Source: Mycoavidus sp. B2-EB (GTDB lineage: Bacteria > Pseudomonadota > Gammaproteobacteria > Burkholderiales > Burkholderiaceae). Taken from it: 64,000 bases of DNA. The notes below the pieces were generated by a model. That model made no database searches, was not told the DNA's origin, and saw only the letters and a program-made list of their open reading frames with translations. The position numbers and the translations under genes were made by a program. The DNA lies in contig NZ_AP021872.1 of NCBI RefSeq assembly GCF_014218255.1, positions 1,054,001 to 1,118,000 on the forward strand, written 5' to 3'. Shown in pieces: positions 49,319-60,120 of this stretch (within the stretch, counting starts at the first letter, position 1; each line of letters begins with the position of its first letter).

Positions 49319-51145
49319 TCACGCAACGGCACTTCCGCGCTCTGCTCGCCGCCGCTCATTTTCTTTTAAGCAGCGTTTACGTAAACGGATAGACTGCGGG
49401 GTAATTTCCACCAGTTCGTCGTCTGAAATAAATTCAACTGCATATTCGAGAGAAAGTTGAATCGGCGTGGTGAGGTCAATATGCTCATCCTTACCTGAAG
49501 CGCGGACATTCGTGAGTTTCTTTTCACGAATTGGATTCACCACCAAATCATTATCGCGGCTATGAATCCCAATAATCATTCCTTCGTATAAAGCATCGCC
49601 AGGGCGCACAAACATACGGCCACGTTCTTGTAATTTCCAGAGTGCATACGCCACTGCTGCGCCGTCATCTTGCGAAATCAAAACCCCATTACGGCGCTCG
49701 CCAATCGTGCCTTCACGCAATGGCGCGTAGGCATCAAAAATATGGCTGATCAAGCCGGTGCCTCGCGTGAGCGTTAGAAATTCACTCTGTAAGCCAATTA
49801 ACCCCCGCGCCGGCACACGATACTCAAGGCGCGTACGGCCCTGCCCATCCGATGCCATATCCAATAGCTCTCCCTTGCGGCGGCCAATCTCTTCCATCAC
49901 CCCACCTTGGTGGCTATCTTCAACATCTACCGTGAGTAGCTCAAGGGGCTCGTGCATGACGCCATCTATTTCACGCAATACCACGCGTGGCCGCGACACA
50001 GCTAATTCATAGCCTTCGCGCCGCATATTTTCAAGCAAAATGGTTAAATGGAGTTCACCCCGGCCGGAGACTTCAAAAACGGTTTCATCAGCCGTGTCTT
50101 TCACGCGCAATGCAACGTTGTGATTGAGTTCGCGCATCAACCGCTCACGCAATTGCCGACTGGTGACGAATTTACCTTCACGCCCGGCCAGGGGGGACGT
50201 ATTCACGCAAAAATTCATGGTTAAGGTTGGCTCGTCTACGTTAATGATCGGCAACCCTTCTGGTTGGGCCGGATCGCATAGCGTTGCGCCAATCCCGATA
50301 TCCTCAATGCCATTGATCAGCACAATATCACCCGCTTGTGCGCTATCTACATTGACGCGCTCAAGCCCTTTGAATTTTTGGATCTGGTTGATTTTGCGAT
50401 TCAGGGCCGCGCCCTCCGGGCCCATGACTAAGGCCACGGCCTGGCCTACCCGTAGTGTGCCACGCGCAATCCGGCCAATCCCAATGCGCCCGACATACGT
50501 TGAATAATCGAGCGAAGAAATTTGCAATTGCAACGGACCATCTGGATCATCTGCGCGCACCGGCACATAACGCAAAATCTCATCTAGCAGCACCCGCATA
50601 TCGCCGGAGCGTACATGTTCGTCAAGACCGGCATAGCCATTCAGACCAGAAGCATAAATCACGGGGAAATCTAATTGTTCTTCAGTCGCACCGAGTTTGT
50701 CGAATAGATCAAAAGTTTGATTCACGACCCATTCGGCACGCGCACCAGGCCGATCGATTTTATTCACAACTACAATCGGTTTCAGGCCTTGCGCCAGCGC
50801 TTTTCTAGTCACGAAGCGGGTTTGCGGCATAGGGCCTTCAACTGCGTCAACAAGCAGCAGTACGCCATCAACCATCGACAATACACGCTCAACCTCACCA
50901 CCAAAATCGGCGTGACCCGGCGTATCTACAATATTGATATGAGTGCCAGCGTATTCAATCGCGCAATTCTTGGAGAAAATCGTGATACCTCGCTCTTTCT
51001 CAATAGCATTTGAATCCATGACCCGTTCGATAATGATTTGGTTTTCTCGAAACGTGCCAGATTGGCCGAGTAGCTGATCAACTAAAGTGGTTTTGCCATG
51101 ATCAACGTGAGCGATAATGGCGATATTGCGAAGCGCGCGGGTCAT
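49319..51145 (-). CDS. typA: Ribosome-associated GTPase TypA/BipA
   Basis: A translational GTPase of the elongation-factor class that helps 50S assembly, especially under stress or cold. The 608-residue protein has G1 AHVDHGKTT, the switch I region [12 protein letters not shown]3 [14 protein letters not shown]4 NKIDRPGAR and, in the C-terminal half, the TypA-specific stretches [20 protein letters not shown] and RKKNLT-like [13 protein letters not shown]. The length is standard. It precedes rhlE by 95 bases on the same strand, as a probably separate transcription unit. Confidence 0.96.
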   Translation of the reverse strand: MTRALRNIAIIAHVDHGKTTLVDQLLGQSGTFRENQIIIERVMDSNAIEKERGITIFSKNCAIEYAGTHINIVDTPGHADFGGEVERVLSMVDGVLLLVDAVEGPMPQTRFVTRKALAQGLKPIVVVNKIDRPGARAEWVVNQTFDLFDKLGATEEQLDFPVIYASGLNGYAGLDEHVRSGDMRVLLDEILRYVPVRADDPDGPLQLQISSLDYSTYVGRIGIGRIARGTLRVGQAVALVMGPEGAALNRKINQIQKFKGLERVNVDSAQAGDIVLINGIEDIGIGATLCDPAQPEGLPIINVDEPTLTMNFCVNTSPLAGREGKFVTSRQLRERLMRELNHNVALRVKDTADETVFEVSGRGELHLTILLENMRREGYELAVSRPRVVLREIDGVMHEPLELLTVDVEDSHQGGVMEEIGRRKGELLDMASDGQGRTRLEYRVPARGLIGLQSEFLTLTRGTGLISHIFDAYAPLREGTIGERRNGVLISQDDGAAVAYALWKLQERGRMFVRPGDALYEGMIIGIHSRDNDLVVNPIREKKLTNVRASGKDEHIDLTTPIQLSLEYAVEFISDDELVEITPQSIRLRKRCLKENERRRAERGSAVA

Positions 51146-51386
51146 AAGATATTCTAGAAGGGAAAAGCCAAAGCGTGTCAGCGTGTACTTACTAGCACTA
51201 CCGCATCTGCTTGCTTAAAAGCCCTATATCTTAGCACATAATAGATATGGCTCATGGCGAGTTCCCTCGGAACGCCGGGCTACTGCATGAAGCCCCGTGT
51301 AAATCAAAGGGTTGCGTAAGTCATCGGCTTCCTTGCGACTTGACTCAATGCGCCTCTATCACCTCTCGATATAGGTAATTGAAGAA

Positions 51387-51415
51387 GAAACGGCCATTTA
51401 TAAAATGGCCGTTTC
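51387..51415 (-). terminator. Strong hairpin downstream of clpB
   Basis: GAAACGGCCATTT (51387-51399) and AAATGGCCGTTTC (51403-51415) form a perfect 13-bp stem with a 3-base loop, 28 bases after the clpB stop on the minus strand. The 3' side reads GTTTCTTCTTC, a short T-rich tail. This is the expected form of an intrinsic terminator. The 51146-51386 stretch upstream of typA shows nothing else. Confidence 0.75.
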
Positions 51416-51442
51416 CTTAATCAGACAGTCCTATATAGTCGG

Positions 51443-54040
51443 CTAACCTTGCCCTTGCTCAAACACTAATTGCCCATCTTGATAATCGACCGGAATCAGA
51501 TCTTTCGGGCCAACTTTTCCTGAAAGGATTAATTTTGCAATCGGGTTTTCAATTTCCTGCTGAATTGCCCGCTTCAATGGGCGCGCCCCGAATAACGGAT
51601 CATAGCCGACTTTGCTGATGTGTTTCAGCGCTGCGTCAGAGATATCAAATTGCATATCGAGCTTAGCTAGGCGCTCCGTCAAGTTAGCCAATTGAACTTT
51701 CGCAATCGACTCAATCTGCGCGCGATCCAAGCCATGGAAAACCACCACTTCATCGATCCGATTTAGAAATTCGGGTTTGAAATATTGTTTGACCTCCGTC
51801 CAGACTGCCTCGCGCACGCTCTGATGAGATGCATCAACCATCGATTGAATCAGCTGCGAGCCTAAATTAGAAGTCATCACAATCACGGTATTTTTGAAAT
51901 CAACCGTGCGCCCTTGCCCATCTGTCATACGGCCATCGTCTAGCACTTGCAATAGCACATTGAAAACGTCAGCATGCGCTTTTTCAATTTCATCCAGCAA
52001 AATAACGCTATAAGGTTTGCGCCGAACCGCTTCCGTTAGATAGCCGCCTTCTTCATAACCGACATAACCGGGTGGCGCGCCAATCAGCCTGGCCACGCTA
52101 TGCTTTTCCATAAATTCGCTCATGTCGATGCGAATCAAATGCTCCTGTGAGTCAAATAAGAAAGCGGCAAGTGCTTTGCATAACTCGGTTTTACCAACCC
52201 CCGTTGGCCCAAGGAATAAAAAGGAGCCGTAAGGCCGCCCTGGATCCGACAAACCCGCTCGCGAGCGTCTGATAGCATCGGCCACCGCACGAATCGCCTC
52301 ATCCTGACCGATGACGCGCTCGTGTAGCTTGGCTTCGATATGCATCAGCTTGTCTCGTTCGCCTTGCATCATGCGCGCAACTGGAATCCCCGTAGCGCGT
52401 GAGACGACCTCGGCAACTTCTTCTGCGCCAACTTGCGTACGCAATAACTGCGGGCGAGCGACGGCATGCCCTGTTTCAGTTTCAGCTTGGCTCACTTGTT
52501 TAAGCTGCGCCTCAAGCTGAGGCAGTTCGCCATATTGAAGTTGCGCCACTTGATCCAACTTACCCTCGCGCTGCAAACGCACGATCTCAGCGCGGGTGCG
52601 CTCAATTTTTTCTTTGAGCTGCGCACTCCCTTGCACCGCGGCTTTTTCGGCATTCCAAATTTCTTCAAGATCAGCATATTCCTTGCCCAGCCGATCAATT
52701 TCCGCTTCGATCAGTTGCCAGCGCTTTTGCGAGGCTTCATCAGGTTCTTTTTTAACCGCTTCGCGCTCAATTTTTAATTGGATCAGTCGACGTTCGAGCC
52801 GGTCCATGGACTCCGGCTTGGAATCAATTTCCATTTTGATTTTGGCCGCGGCTTCATCGATTAAATCAATCGCTTTATCCGGCAGAAAACGGTCCGTGAT
52901 ATAGCGCTGCGAAAGCTCAGCAGCCGCCACAATGGCGGGGTCAGTAATTTGAATCCCGTGATGCAATTCGTACTTTTCTTGCAGGCCCCGCAAAATTGCG
53001 ATGGTGGCTTCTACCGTAGGCTCGTCAACTTGTACCTTCTGAAAACGGCGCTCCAACGCTGCGTCTTTTTCGATATATTTCCGATATTCATCTAGCGTGG
53101 TGGCGCCAATGCAATGCAGCTCGCCACGCGCTAGCGCAGGCTTAAGCATATTGCCTGCATCAAGCGCCCCTTCAGACTTGCCAGCGCCCACCACGGTATG
53201 GATTTCATCGATAAAAACGATGGTCTGGCCTTCGTCTTTTGCCACATCGTTGAGCACGGCTTTGAGTCGCTCTTCAAATTCACCGCGGTATTTGGCACCT
53301 GCCAAAAGCGCCGCCAGATCGAGCGATAAAACGCGCTTATTTTTGAGCGACTCAGGGACTTCGCCATTGACAATGCGTTGCGCCAAACCCTCGACAATCG
53401 CGGTCTTGCCCACCCCAGGCTCGCCAATTAAGACCGGATTATTTTTTGTGCGGCGCTGTAAAATTTGGATTGAACGACGAATTTCGTCATCGCGGCCAAT
53501 CACCGGATCAAGCTTGCCAGCCCGCGCGCGCTCAGTGAGATCTAGCGTGTATTTTTTAAGCGCTTCGCGTTGGCTTTCCGCTTCAGGGTTACGGACTGCT
53601 TCACCGCCACGCACGGCGGCAATCGCGGCTTCTAGCGCCTTGCGCGTTAGGCCGTGCTGACGCACCAGTTGGCCAATTGCATTCTTATCGTCAGCCAGCG
53701 CCAGTAAAAACATTTCGCTAGCAATATAGCTATCGCCGGCTTTTTGCGCTTCTTTATCGGTTTGATTCAAAAGGCCCATAAGATCACGACTCAGTTGTAC
53801 GTTACCATCGGTACCCTGAACTTTGGGAAGATGCTCAAGCGCGCTACTGAGTGCTTGCTGCAATGCTGAAAGCTGCACTCCCGCATGCGCCAACAATGAA
53901 CGCGCCGCGCTATCTGGCTGCTCGAGGAGCGCCAACAGCAAATGCGCTGGCTCAATATATTGATTATCGTTGCCAACCGCAAGGCTTTGCGCATCAGCCA
54001 GCGCTTGCTGCAACTTGGTAGTGAATTTATCGATTCTCAT
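51443..54040 (-). CDS. clpB: ATP-dependent protein disaggregase ClpB
   Basis: A Hsp100 hexamer that extracts proteins from aggregates together with DnaK. Of 865 residues, 1-145 form the Clp-N repeat domain ([20 protein letters not shown]). AAA1 has Walker [10 protein letters not shown] and pore loop [14 protein letters not shown]. The coiled-coil M domain lies at about 405-530 (rich in E, K, Q). AAA2 has GPTGVGKTE and [14 protein letters not shown]-terminal [17 protein letters not shown] is typical. Complete. A sigma-32-type promoter stands just upstream. Confidence 0.97.
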   Translation of the reverse strand: MRIDKFTTKLQQALADAQSLAVGNDNQYIEPAHLLLALLEQPDSAARSLLAHAGVQLSALQQALSSALEHLPKVQGTDGNVQLSRDLMGLLNQTDKEAQKAGDSYIASEMFLLALADDKNAIGQLVRQHGLTRKALEAAIAAVRGGEAVRNPEAESQREALKKYTLDLTERARAGKLDPVIGRDDEIRRSIQILQRRTKNNPVLIGEPGVGKTAIVEGLAQRIVNGEVPESLKNKRVLSLDLAALLAGAKYRGEFEERLKAVLNDVAKDEGQTIVFIDEIHTVVGAGKSEGALDAGNMLKPALARGELHCIGATTLDEYRKYIEKDAALERRFQKVQVDEPTVEATIAILRGLQEKYELHHGIQITDPAIVAAAELSQRYITDRFLPDKAIDLIDEAAAKIKMEIDSKPESMDRLERRLIQLKIEREAVKKEPDEASQKRWQLIEAEIDRLGKEYADLEEIWNAEKAAVQGSAQLKEKIERTRAEIVRLQREGKLDQVAQLQYGELPQLEAQLKQVSQAETETGHAVARPQLLRTQVGAEEVAEVVSRATGIPVARMMQGERDKLMHIEAKLHERVIGQDEAIRAVADAIRRSRAGLSDPGRPYGSFLFLGPTGVGKTELCKALAAFLFDSQEHLIRIDMSEFMEKHSVARLIGAPPGYVGYEEGGYLTEAVRRKPYSVILLDEIEKAHADVFNVLLQVLDDGRMTDGQGRTVDFKNTVIVMTSNLGSQLIQSMVDASHQSVREAVWTEVKQYFKPEFLNRIDEVVVFHGLDRAQIESIAKVQLANLTERLAKLDMQFDISDAALKHISKVGYDPLFGARPLKRAIQQEIENPIAKLILSGKVGPKDLIPVDYQDGQLVFEQGQG

Positions 54041-54070
54041 GAAAAGCCTCTAGCTTGGTTACAGCACCTC

Positions 54071-54099
54071 AGATTAGGGTCAGGCACGAGTTTTTCAAG
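54071..54099 (-). promoter_or_regulatory. Sigma-32-like heat-shock promoter of clpB
   Basis: Read on the minus strand: CTTGAAA, 13 bases, CCCTAATCT, ending 31 bases before the clpB ATG. The established consensus is CTTGAAA-N13-17-CCCCATNT. The -35 element overlaps the last codons of ispF. Confidence 0.7.
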
Positions 54100-54574
54100 T
54101 CTGGCCGAGCAAGACCACTGCTTGCGCGCAAATCCCCTCGCTACGCCCAAGAAAACCCAGTTTTTCGTTAGTTTTTGCTTTGACATTCACACACTCAAGC
54201 GGCACCCCCAGATCCGCCGCCAGATTAGCGCACATTCCAGAAATATAAGGCGCTAGCTTAGGGGCTTGCGCAATCACTGTACTATCTACATTCACCACGG
54301 TATAACCCGCCGCGCGCACTCGATAGAGGGTCTCGCGCAGCAACATGCGGCTATCTGCGTTCCCAAATTGCGGATCGGTATCGGGGAAATGCCGCCCAAT
54401 ATCGCCCAGCGCCGCCGCGCCTAACAGCGCATCAATCACCGCATGAAGGAGTACATCCGCATCCGAATGGCCGAGCAAGCCACGCTCGCAGGGTATCCGC
54501 ACGCCACCAATAATCAGCGGCCGCTCTGGCACCAACTCGTGGATATCATAGCCTTGTCCAATCCGAAATTTCAT
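54095..54574 (-). CDS. ispF: 2-C-methyl-D-erythritol 2,4-cyclodiphosphate synthase
   Basis: IspF cyclises CDP-methylerythritol phosphate to MEcPP in the MEP pathway. The 159-residue protein has the zinc ligands in GQGYDIHEL (D and H) and the [20 protein letters not shown] segment, followed by [11 protein letters not shown], all hallmark motifs. It lies 17 bases after ispD on the same strand; the two form the usual ispDF unit. Its 3' end contains part of the clpB promoter. Confidence 0.96.
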   Translation of the reverse strand: MKFRIGQGYDIHELVPERPLIIGGVRIPCERGLLGHSDADVLLHAVIDALLGAAALGDIGRHFPDTDPQFGNADSRMLLRETLYRVRAAGYTVVNVDSTVIAQAPKLAPYISGMCANLAADLGVPLECVNVKAKTNEKLGFLGRSEGICAQAVVLLGQT

Positions 54575-54591
54575 GATGAATCCCCTTTTTG

Positions 54592-55338
54592 CTAGGTCTT
54601 TTGATGACTGAGCATGGCTTCCATGACCTCGAAATCATCTGGATAAGTGACTTTAAAATTACGCAGACTCCCTTGCACTAGCTTAGGCGAATATCCTAGC
54701 CATTCAAAGGCGCTTGCCTCATCGGTTAGTATATGCCCTTCTTGCTGCGCTCGCACCAGCACCTCGCGTAGCATTCCCACTCTAAACATTTGCGGTGTCT
54801 GCGCCAGCCATAAATCTGCGCGCGCTTCAGTGCGCATAATAGAAGGTACGAGCGGTACCGCTCCAGCGTCAAGCTCAAGCGCCTGGCGTTTTAAAGTATC
54901 GGCCAATGGCAAGGCGATGATGCCCCCTACCGGGTCATCCCGCACAGTACGAATCAGCAAACGGATCAATTCTGGCTGGATGCCTGCCCGCGCAGCATCG
55001 TGCACTAATACCCAATCATTTACGCGCGCGCCAAATTCCGCCAATGCATTTAAGCCGTTGAGCACCGATTCTTGGCGACTCTCGCCGCCACAACGGCGTA
55101 CCGCAAAACGCAAACCACTAAAATGACGCGAATCAAAATGTGCATCGTCACGCGCCAATACGACAAGTGTCTGAGTTAACTCAGAACAGGCATCAAAGGC
55201 CGCGAGTGTGTGATAAAGCAAATGGTGACCGGCCACGATCCGATACTGCTTTGGCAATTGAGTGCCTGCCCGTTGCCCCACGCCAGCACAAGGGATCACT
55301 ACAAAAAGACGTTCCCGCAGCGCCACTTTACGCCCCAC
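54592..55338 (-). CDS. ispD: 2-C-methyl-D-erythritol 4-phosphate cytidylyltransferase
   Basis: IspD couples MEP to CTP, giving CDP-methylerythritol. The nucleotide-binding start [20 protein letters not shown] corresponds to the family's PAAGxGxRMGxxxPKQY, with the alanine pair partly replaced. [16 protein letters not shown] and [20 protein letters not shown] are further signatures. The first ten residues before VVIP vary, and a start slightly further in is possible. It is divergent from mfd. Confidence 0.94.
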   Translation of the reverse strand: MGRKVALRERLFVVIPCAGVGQRAGTQLPKQYRIVAGHHLLYHTLAAFDACSELTQTLVVLARDDAHFDSRHFSGLRFAVRRCGGESRQESVLNGLNALAEFGARVNDWVLVHDAARAGIQPELIRLLIRTVRDDPVGGIIALPLADTLKRQALELDAGAVPLVPSIMRTEARADLWLAQTPQMFRVGMLREVLVRAQQEGHILTDEASAFEWLGYSPKLVQGSLRNFKVTYPDDFEVMEAMLSHQKT

Positions 55339-55437
55339 CCAAATAAAAAAATAGATTCAGCTTTTATAATAGCTCCCTTTACGTCGGCGGTTGCACAAAA
55401 ACTCGCCCCGCTTTTTTGTATTATGCCTTGTCGCCCT

Positions 55438-58400
55438 ATGCCTGAAAACCTTACGCCCGCTTCCTCTCATGCGCCTAGTTTAGTTAAAACGGGGCAACGC
55501 TTTGTCTTTGATGGCGCCTCAGGCTCCTCAGATGCACTCGCACTCGCGCGTTATTTCACCGCCTATCGCACGCAGCTCCCCTTACTGGTCGTCTTCTGCG
55601 CCCTCGCCACCGATGCTCAACGACTGCAGCATGAAATCGCTTACTTCGCGCCAGAAGCGCGCGTACGCCTTTTGCCGGACTGGGAAACCCTGCCTTATGA
55701 TGCTTTTTCGCCACATCAAGATTTAGTTTCAGCTCGGCTCGCCACCCTACATGATGTCAGCGCAGGCCATTGCGATATTGTGCTGGTGCCCGCCACGACC
55801 GCCCTCTACCGCATGGCGCCCCCATCGTTTATGGCCGCCTACACCTTTAAATTTACACAAGGTGAGCCGCTAGACATTGCACAACTTAAAGCTCAATTCA
55901 TTCTTGCTGGCTATGAACACGTCAATCAGGTTATGCGGCCGGGTGAATATTGTGTGCGTGGCGGACTGATTGATCTCTTTCCAATGGGCTCGGCCTTACC
56001 TTACCGGCTTGATTTATTTGATAATCAAATTGATTCAATCCGTGCGTTTGATCCCGATACGCAACGCAGCCTCTATCCAGTGCCTGAGGTCAAGCTCTTG
56101 CCGGGCCGCGAATTCCCATTCGATGAACCCGCCCGCACGGCCTTTCGCAGCCGTTGGCGCGAACTATTTGATGGCGATCCAAGCCGAGTTCCACTCTATA
56201 AAGACATTGGCGTTGGTATACCAAGCGCAGGGATCGAATATTATTTACCCCTTTTTTTTGACGCAACAGCCACGCTTTTTGATTATTTACCGCCCACGGC
56301 TCATCTAGCCTTTATCGGCGATCTAGATACGGCCATCAAGCAATTCGCCAGCGATACCAAACAGCGCTACGCGTTTTTATCCCATCATCGAGAACGGCCC
56401 ATTCTCGAACCTACGCGCCTGTTTATTTCAGATGAAGATTTTTTTATCCTAGCTAAACCTTTTGCTCGTCTGATTCTGACTCCGCCAGTTGCCAACCAGC
56501 CGCCACGCAATCGCTGGGCAGAACCCTTACCGGCCCTTTCGATCAACCGTCAAGCTAGCGACCCCGTCGCCATGCTGCGTAGCTGGTTAGCCACCCCATC
56601 ACCCCGCGTATTAATCACCGCTGAATCTGCTGGACGGCGGGAAACTATCCTGCAAATGTTGAGCGAACATTCGCTCAAACCTGCGCTGTTGGATTCCTTT
56701 GACGCTTTTACCCAGGCTGAAGCAGTACGCTTTGCGCTCACAACCGCTCCACTCGCGGCGGGCTTTGCATTACCCGCAGAAAATATCGCTATCGTCACCG
56801 AGACGGAACTTTACGGCGGACTGGTGCGCCGCGTCGGGCGCCGCCGGCAAGAGCAGGCGAGCAATGTCGATGCCATGGTACGCGATTTGTCCGAACTTAA
56901 AATTGGCGAACCTGTCGTGCATAGCCAACATGGAATTGGACGTTATCACGGGCTAGCGTCAATGGATTTAGGCGAGGGTGAAACCGAATTTTTACACCTT
57001 GAATATGCCGCCAATAGCACGCTTTATGTGCCGGTTTCGCAATTACATGTAATTTCGCGCTATAGCGGCGCTCAACCAGAACAGGCCCCCCTGCATGCGC
57101 TCGGCTCCGGCCAGTGGGATAAGGCAAAACGCAAAGCCGCACAGCAAATCCGCGACACCGCAGCCGAATTACTGAATTTATACGCGCGCCGCGCCGCGCG
57201 CGAAGGACATGTTTTTTCGCTCTCGCCCAATGACTATGAACGCTTTGCGCAAAGCTTTGGCTTTGAAGAAACGCCAGACCAAGCAGCCGCCATCGCGGCT
57301 GTGATGGCCGATATGACCAGCGGCAAACCCATGGATCGGCTGGTGTGCGGCGACGTTGGTTTTGGCAAAACAGAAGTTGCATTACGCGCGGCCTTTATCG
57401 CAGTGCTGGATGGTAAACAAGTCGCGCTACTCGCGCCTACAACCCTGCTTGCCGAGCAGCATTTCCAGACTTTTTCCGATCGCTTTGCGGATTGGCCGGT
57501 GCGCATTGCTGAGCTATCACGCTTTAAAACGGCGCAAGAAATTACTCAAGCCATCAACGCACTCAATGCTGGCACCCTCGACATTGTGATTGGCACGCAC
57601 AAATTACTCTCGCCGCAAATCAATTTCAAACAACTCGGGCTCGTGATTATCGATGAAGAACATCGTTTTGGCGTACGCCAAAAAGAAGCCCTCAAAACCT
57701 TACGCGCGCAAGTCGATATACTGACGCTCACCGCAACCCCGATCCCCCGCACGCTAGGCATGGCGCTCGAAGGATTACGCGATTTTTCAGTGATTGCTAC
57801 TGCCCCCCAAAAACGGCTCGCCATTAAAACTTTTGTACGGCGCGAAGACCACGGCACAATCCGAGAGGCCATGCTACGCGAGCTTAAACGCGGCGGCCAA
57901 ATTTATTTTCTACATAATGAAGTTGAAACCATCCATCAACGCCGCTTAATGCTCGAAGAGCTCATGCCCGAAGCCCGCATCGCCGTAGCGCATGGGCAGA
58001 TGCATGAACGTGAGCTAGAGCGCGTCATGCGCGACTTTGTCGCACAACGCGCCAATGTACTGCTTTGCACCACCATCATCGAAACCGGCATTGACGTACC
58101 CAGCGCCAATACCATTTTGATGCACCGTGCTGATAAATTCGGCTTAGCCCAATTGCATCAGTTACGAGGCCGAGTGGGCCGCTCCCACCATCAAGCCTAC
58201 GCTTATTTATTGGTGCATGATCCAGAAGCATTAACTAAACAGGCAGCGCGTCGGCTTGAAGCGATTCAACAAATGGAAGAATTAGGCTCAGGCTTTTATC
58301 TCGCCATGCATGACCTTGAAATCCGCGGCACCGGAGAAGTGCTGGGCGACAAACAGTCGGGAGAAATTCACGAAATTGGTTTTCAACTTTACACGGAGAT

Positions 58401-58902
58401 GCTGCATGATGCAGTGAATGCGCTCAAAGCAGGCAAAGAGCCTGACCTAAGCGCGCCACTTGCAGCTGCAACCGATATTAACTTGCATGTTCCAGCACTT
58501 CTACCAGAAAATTATTGTGGCGATGTGCAACAACGACTCTCCCTATATAAACGCCTGGCCGGCTGCACTACTGACGACCAAATTGATGCCATCCATGAAG
58601 AGTTGATCGATCGTTTTGGCCAACTCCCACCCCCTGCCCAAGCGCTCATTGAAACGCACCGACTACGCATTGTCGCCAAAACACTTGGCATTGTAAAAAT
58701 CGATATGTCAGAAAGCATCGTCACACTACTATTTGGCCCTAATCCTTCGGTCAATCCGGCTTGTATCATTGCATTGGTGCAAAAACATCGTCATATAAAA
58801 CTGATGGGGCAAGACAAGCTGCGGATTGAAACTCAGGCGCAGGATTTGTCTGCACGGATTGCAGCCCTTAAGGGGACATTACGTATGTTGACGTCAGTTT
58901 AG
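55438..58902 (+). CDS. mfd: Transcription-repair coupling factor Mfd
   Basis: Mfd removes RNA polymerase stalled at DNA lesions and recruits UvrA. From this ATG it has 1,154 residues, close to the family's usual length. The UvrB-homologous N-terminal module contains LLPDWETLPYDAFSPHQD, followed by the RNA polymerase-interacting domain (VVHSQHGIGRYHGL). The RecG-like translocase has Walker A CGDVGFGKTEVA, DEEHRFGVRQKE and TATPIPRTL. A C-terminal TRCF domain follows. The frame is open upstream to 55210, but that part overlaps ispD in antisense and lacks family similarity. An ATG at 55423 is equally possible. Confidence 0.95.
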   Translation: MPENLTPASSHAPSLVKTGQRFVFDGASGSSDALALARYFTAYRTQLPLLVVFCALATDAQRLQHEIAYFAPEARVRLLPDWETLPYDAFSPHQDLVSARLATLHDVSAGHCDIVLVPATTALYRMAPPSFMAAYTFKFTQGEPLDIAQLKAQFILAGYEHVNQVMRPGEYCVRGGLIDLFPMGSALPYRLDLFDNQIDSIRAFDPDTQRSLYPVPEVKLLPGREFPFDEPARTAFRSRWRELFDGDPSRVPLYKDIGVGIPSAGIEYYLPLFFDATATLFDYLPPTAHLAFIGDLDTAIKQFASDTKQRYAFLSHHRERPILEPTRLFISDEDFFILAKPFARLILTPPVANQPPRNRWAEPLPALSINRQASDPVAMLRSWLATPSPRVLITAESAGRRETILQMLSEHSLKPALLDSFDAFTQAEAVRFALTTAPLAAGFALPAENIAIVTETELYGGLVRRVGRRRQEQASNVDAMVRDLSELKIGEPVVHSQHGIGRYHGLASMDLGEGETEFLHLEYAANSTLYVPVSQLHVISRYSGAQPEQAPLHALGSGQWDKAKRKAAQQIRDTAAELLNLYARRAAREGHVFSLSPNDYERFAQSFGFEETPDQAAAIAAVMADMTSGKPMDRLVCGDVGFGKTEVALRAAFIAVLDGKQVALLAPTTLLAEQHFQTFSDRFADWPVRIAELSRFKTAQEITQAINALNAGTLDIVIGTHKLLSPQINFKQLGLVIIDEEHRFGVRQKEALKTLRAQVDILTLTATPIPRTLGMALEGLRDFSVIATAPQKRLAIKTFVRREDHGTIREAMLRELKRGGQIYFLHNEVETIHQRRLMLEELMPEARIAVAHGQMHERELERVMRDFVAQRANVLLCTTIIETGIDVPSANTILMHRADKFGLAQLHQLRGRVGRSHHQAYAYLLVHDPEALTKQAARRLEAIQQMEELGSGFYLAMHDLEIRGTGEVLGDKQSGEIHEIGFQLYTEMLHDAVNALKAGKEPDLSAPLAAATDINLHVPALLPENYCGDVQQRLSLYKRLAGCTTDDQIDAIHEELIDRFGQLPPPAQALIETHRLRIVAKTLGIVKIDMSESIVTLLFGPNPSVNPACIIALVQKHRHIKLMGQDKLRIETQAQDLSARIAALKGTLRMLTSV

Positions 58903-58992
58903 ATGTGCGCTTCACAGACATCGTTTCAATACATCAAAAAATTGCTCGATCTCCCAGCAAGATCGATACTACTCAATCCACTCCATCTTTCT

Positions 58993-59691
58993 CTAATCCA
59001 CCCCAACTAACCGATACCCCACCCCAGTTTCCGTCATAATGTGCTCAGGCTGCGCCGGATCGCGCTCTAATTTTTGGCGCAAATGTCCCATATAGATCCG
59101 CAAATAGTGATGGCTTTCGATATGAGAGGGCCCCCATACCTCGCGCAATAGTTGACGATGCGTCAGCACACGCCCAGCATGGCGAATTAGCGTTGTGATA
59201 AGGCGGTATTCAAGCGGCGTGAGATGGATCACCTCACCCGCGCGTTTAACTTGCCGCAGTGCCAACTCAACCGTAATTAAGCCAAATGTCACGGTAGCCG
59301 CCAAATTTGCCTCGGCGCGGCTATACCGACGTAAATGCGCGCGTATTCTAGCCAATAGCTCAGATACGCCAAAGGGTTTAGTCAAGTAATCATCCGCCCC
59401 CGCATCCAGCGCTGCGACTTTTTCAAGTTCTTGCGTTCGTGCGGACAATACGATGATTGGCAGCTCACTCCAACTACGCAATTCTCGAATCACATCTAAG
59501 CCATCCATATCCGGTAGCCCAAGGTCGACAATAATCAGCCCAGGATGGCGCGTGGCGGCAGCAATCAACCCTTGCTGTCCAGTATTCGCCTCATGCACCA
59601 CCATCCCTTCCGCTTCAAGCGAAATCCGCACAAAACGACAAATCGATTTTTCGTCTTCGATTAATACAATGTGAATCGCAGACTCGGTCAT
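58993..59691 (-). CDS. kdpE: Response regulator KdpE
   Basis: The OmpR-type regulator that activates the kdpFABC potassium-uptake operon once phosphorylated by KdpD. A receiver domain comes first, with the acidic pair ED near residue 13 and the phosphoacceptor aspartate in IIVDLGLPDMDG (about residue 56). Lysine in DYLTKPF follows, then a winged-helix DNA-binding domain (HLTPLEYRLITTLIRHAGRV, HYLRIYMGHLRQKL). I choose the ATG at 59689-59691: AAGGAGC precedes it and it overlaps the kdpD stop as TAATG. A start six codons upstream (59709) is less likely. The partner kinase gene is disrupted, so regulation by KdpD is probably lost. Confidence 0.93.
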   Translation of the reverse strand: MTESAIHIVLIEDEKSICRFVRISLEAEGMVVHEANTGQQGLIAAATRHPGLIIVDLGLPDMDGLDVIRELRSWSELPIIVLSARTQELEKVAALDAGADDYLTKPFGVSELLARIRAHLRRYSRAEANLAATVTFGLITVELALRQVKRAGEVIHLTPLEYRLITTLIRHAGRVLTHRQLLREVWGPSHIESHHYLRIYMGHLRQKLERDPAQPEHIMTETGVGYRLVGVD

Positions 59692-60120
59692 TATCTTGCT
59701 CCTTGCCACTTGGCTGCATCTGCTGTATCACTAGAGAGTCCAATTTCTTCCGCGACAGAGTCAGATATTTCAAGCGGTAATGTAAACCAGAAACGGGCAC
59801 CGCTGGGTTGCGTTGAATCTTTGGTTTTATAAAGATTTTCAGCCCCTACCTTACCTTGATGAGCTTCCACAATAGAGCGACAAATCGCCAGGCCCAGGCC
59901 AACCCCAGGCTGGGTTGACTCCTTTTCGCCACGTGTGAATTTTTCGAAGAGATGTGTTTCCATTCCCGGTGGTAGGCCCAGTCCCTGATCGTCAAGCATC
60001 ACACGCACCATGGACTGGCCATGCTCCACGATGGAAATTGCACTCATTTCAAGCCGCGTTCCGCGCGGTGTGTACTTAGCGGCATTTTCCAATAGATTCA
60101 CGAGTAAACGCTCAATTAAC
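59691..60120 (-). pseudogene. kdpD: kdpD 3' fragment (ATP-binding domain)
   Basis: The end of the sensor kinase KdpD, cut from the rest by the IS element. It carries the whole HATPase catalytic domain: N box LLENAAKYTPRGT, G1 DDQGLGLPPG, F box FEKFTRG, G2 GVGLGLAICRSIVEAHQG. An internal ATG (60101) could give a 136-residue soluble fragment, but it would lack the histidine domain. It includes the target-site copy TCAATTAAC at 60112-60120. Confidence 0.93.

Noticed and set aside
55210-55437. Longer Mfd start overlapping ispD
   Set aside because: The extra 76 residues are antisense to the conserved ispD start and do not resemble Mfd; the conserved N-terminus begins after the ATG at 55438.
58903-58992. 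Short inverted repeat between mfd and kdpE as a terminator
   Set aside because: The matching arms are only about six bases and no T-run follows.
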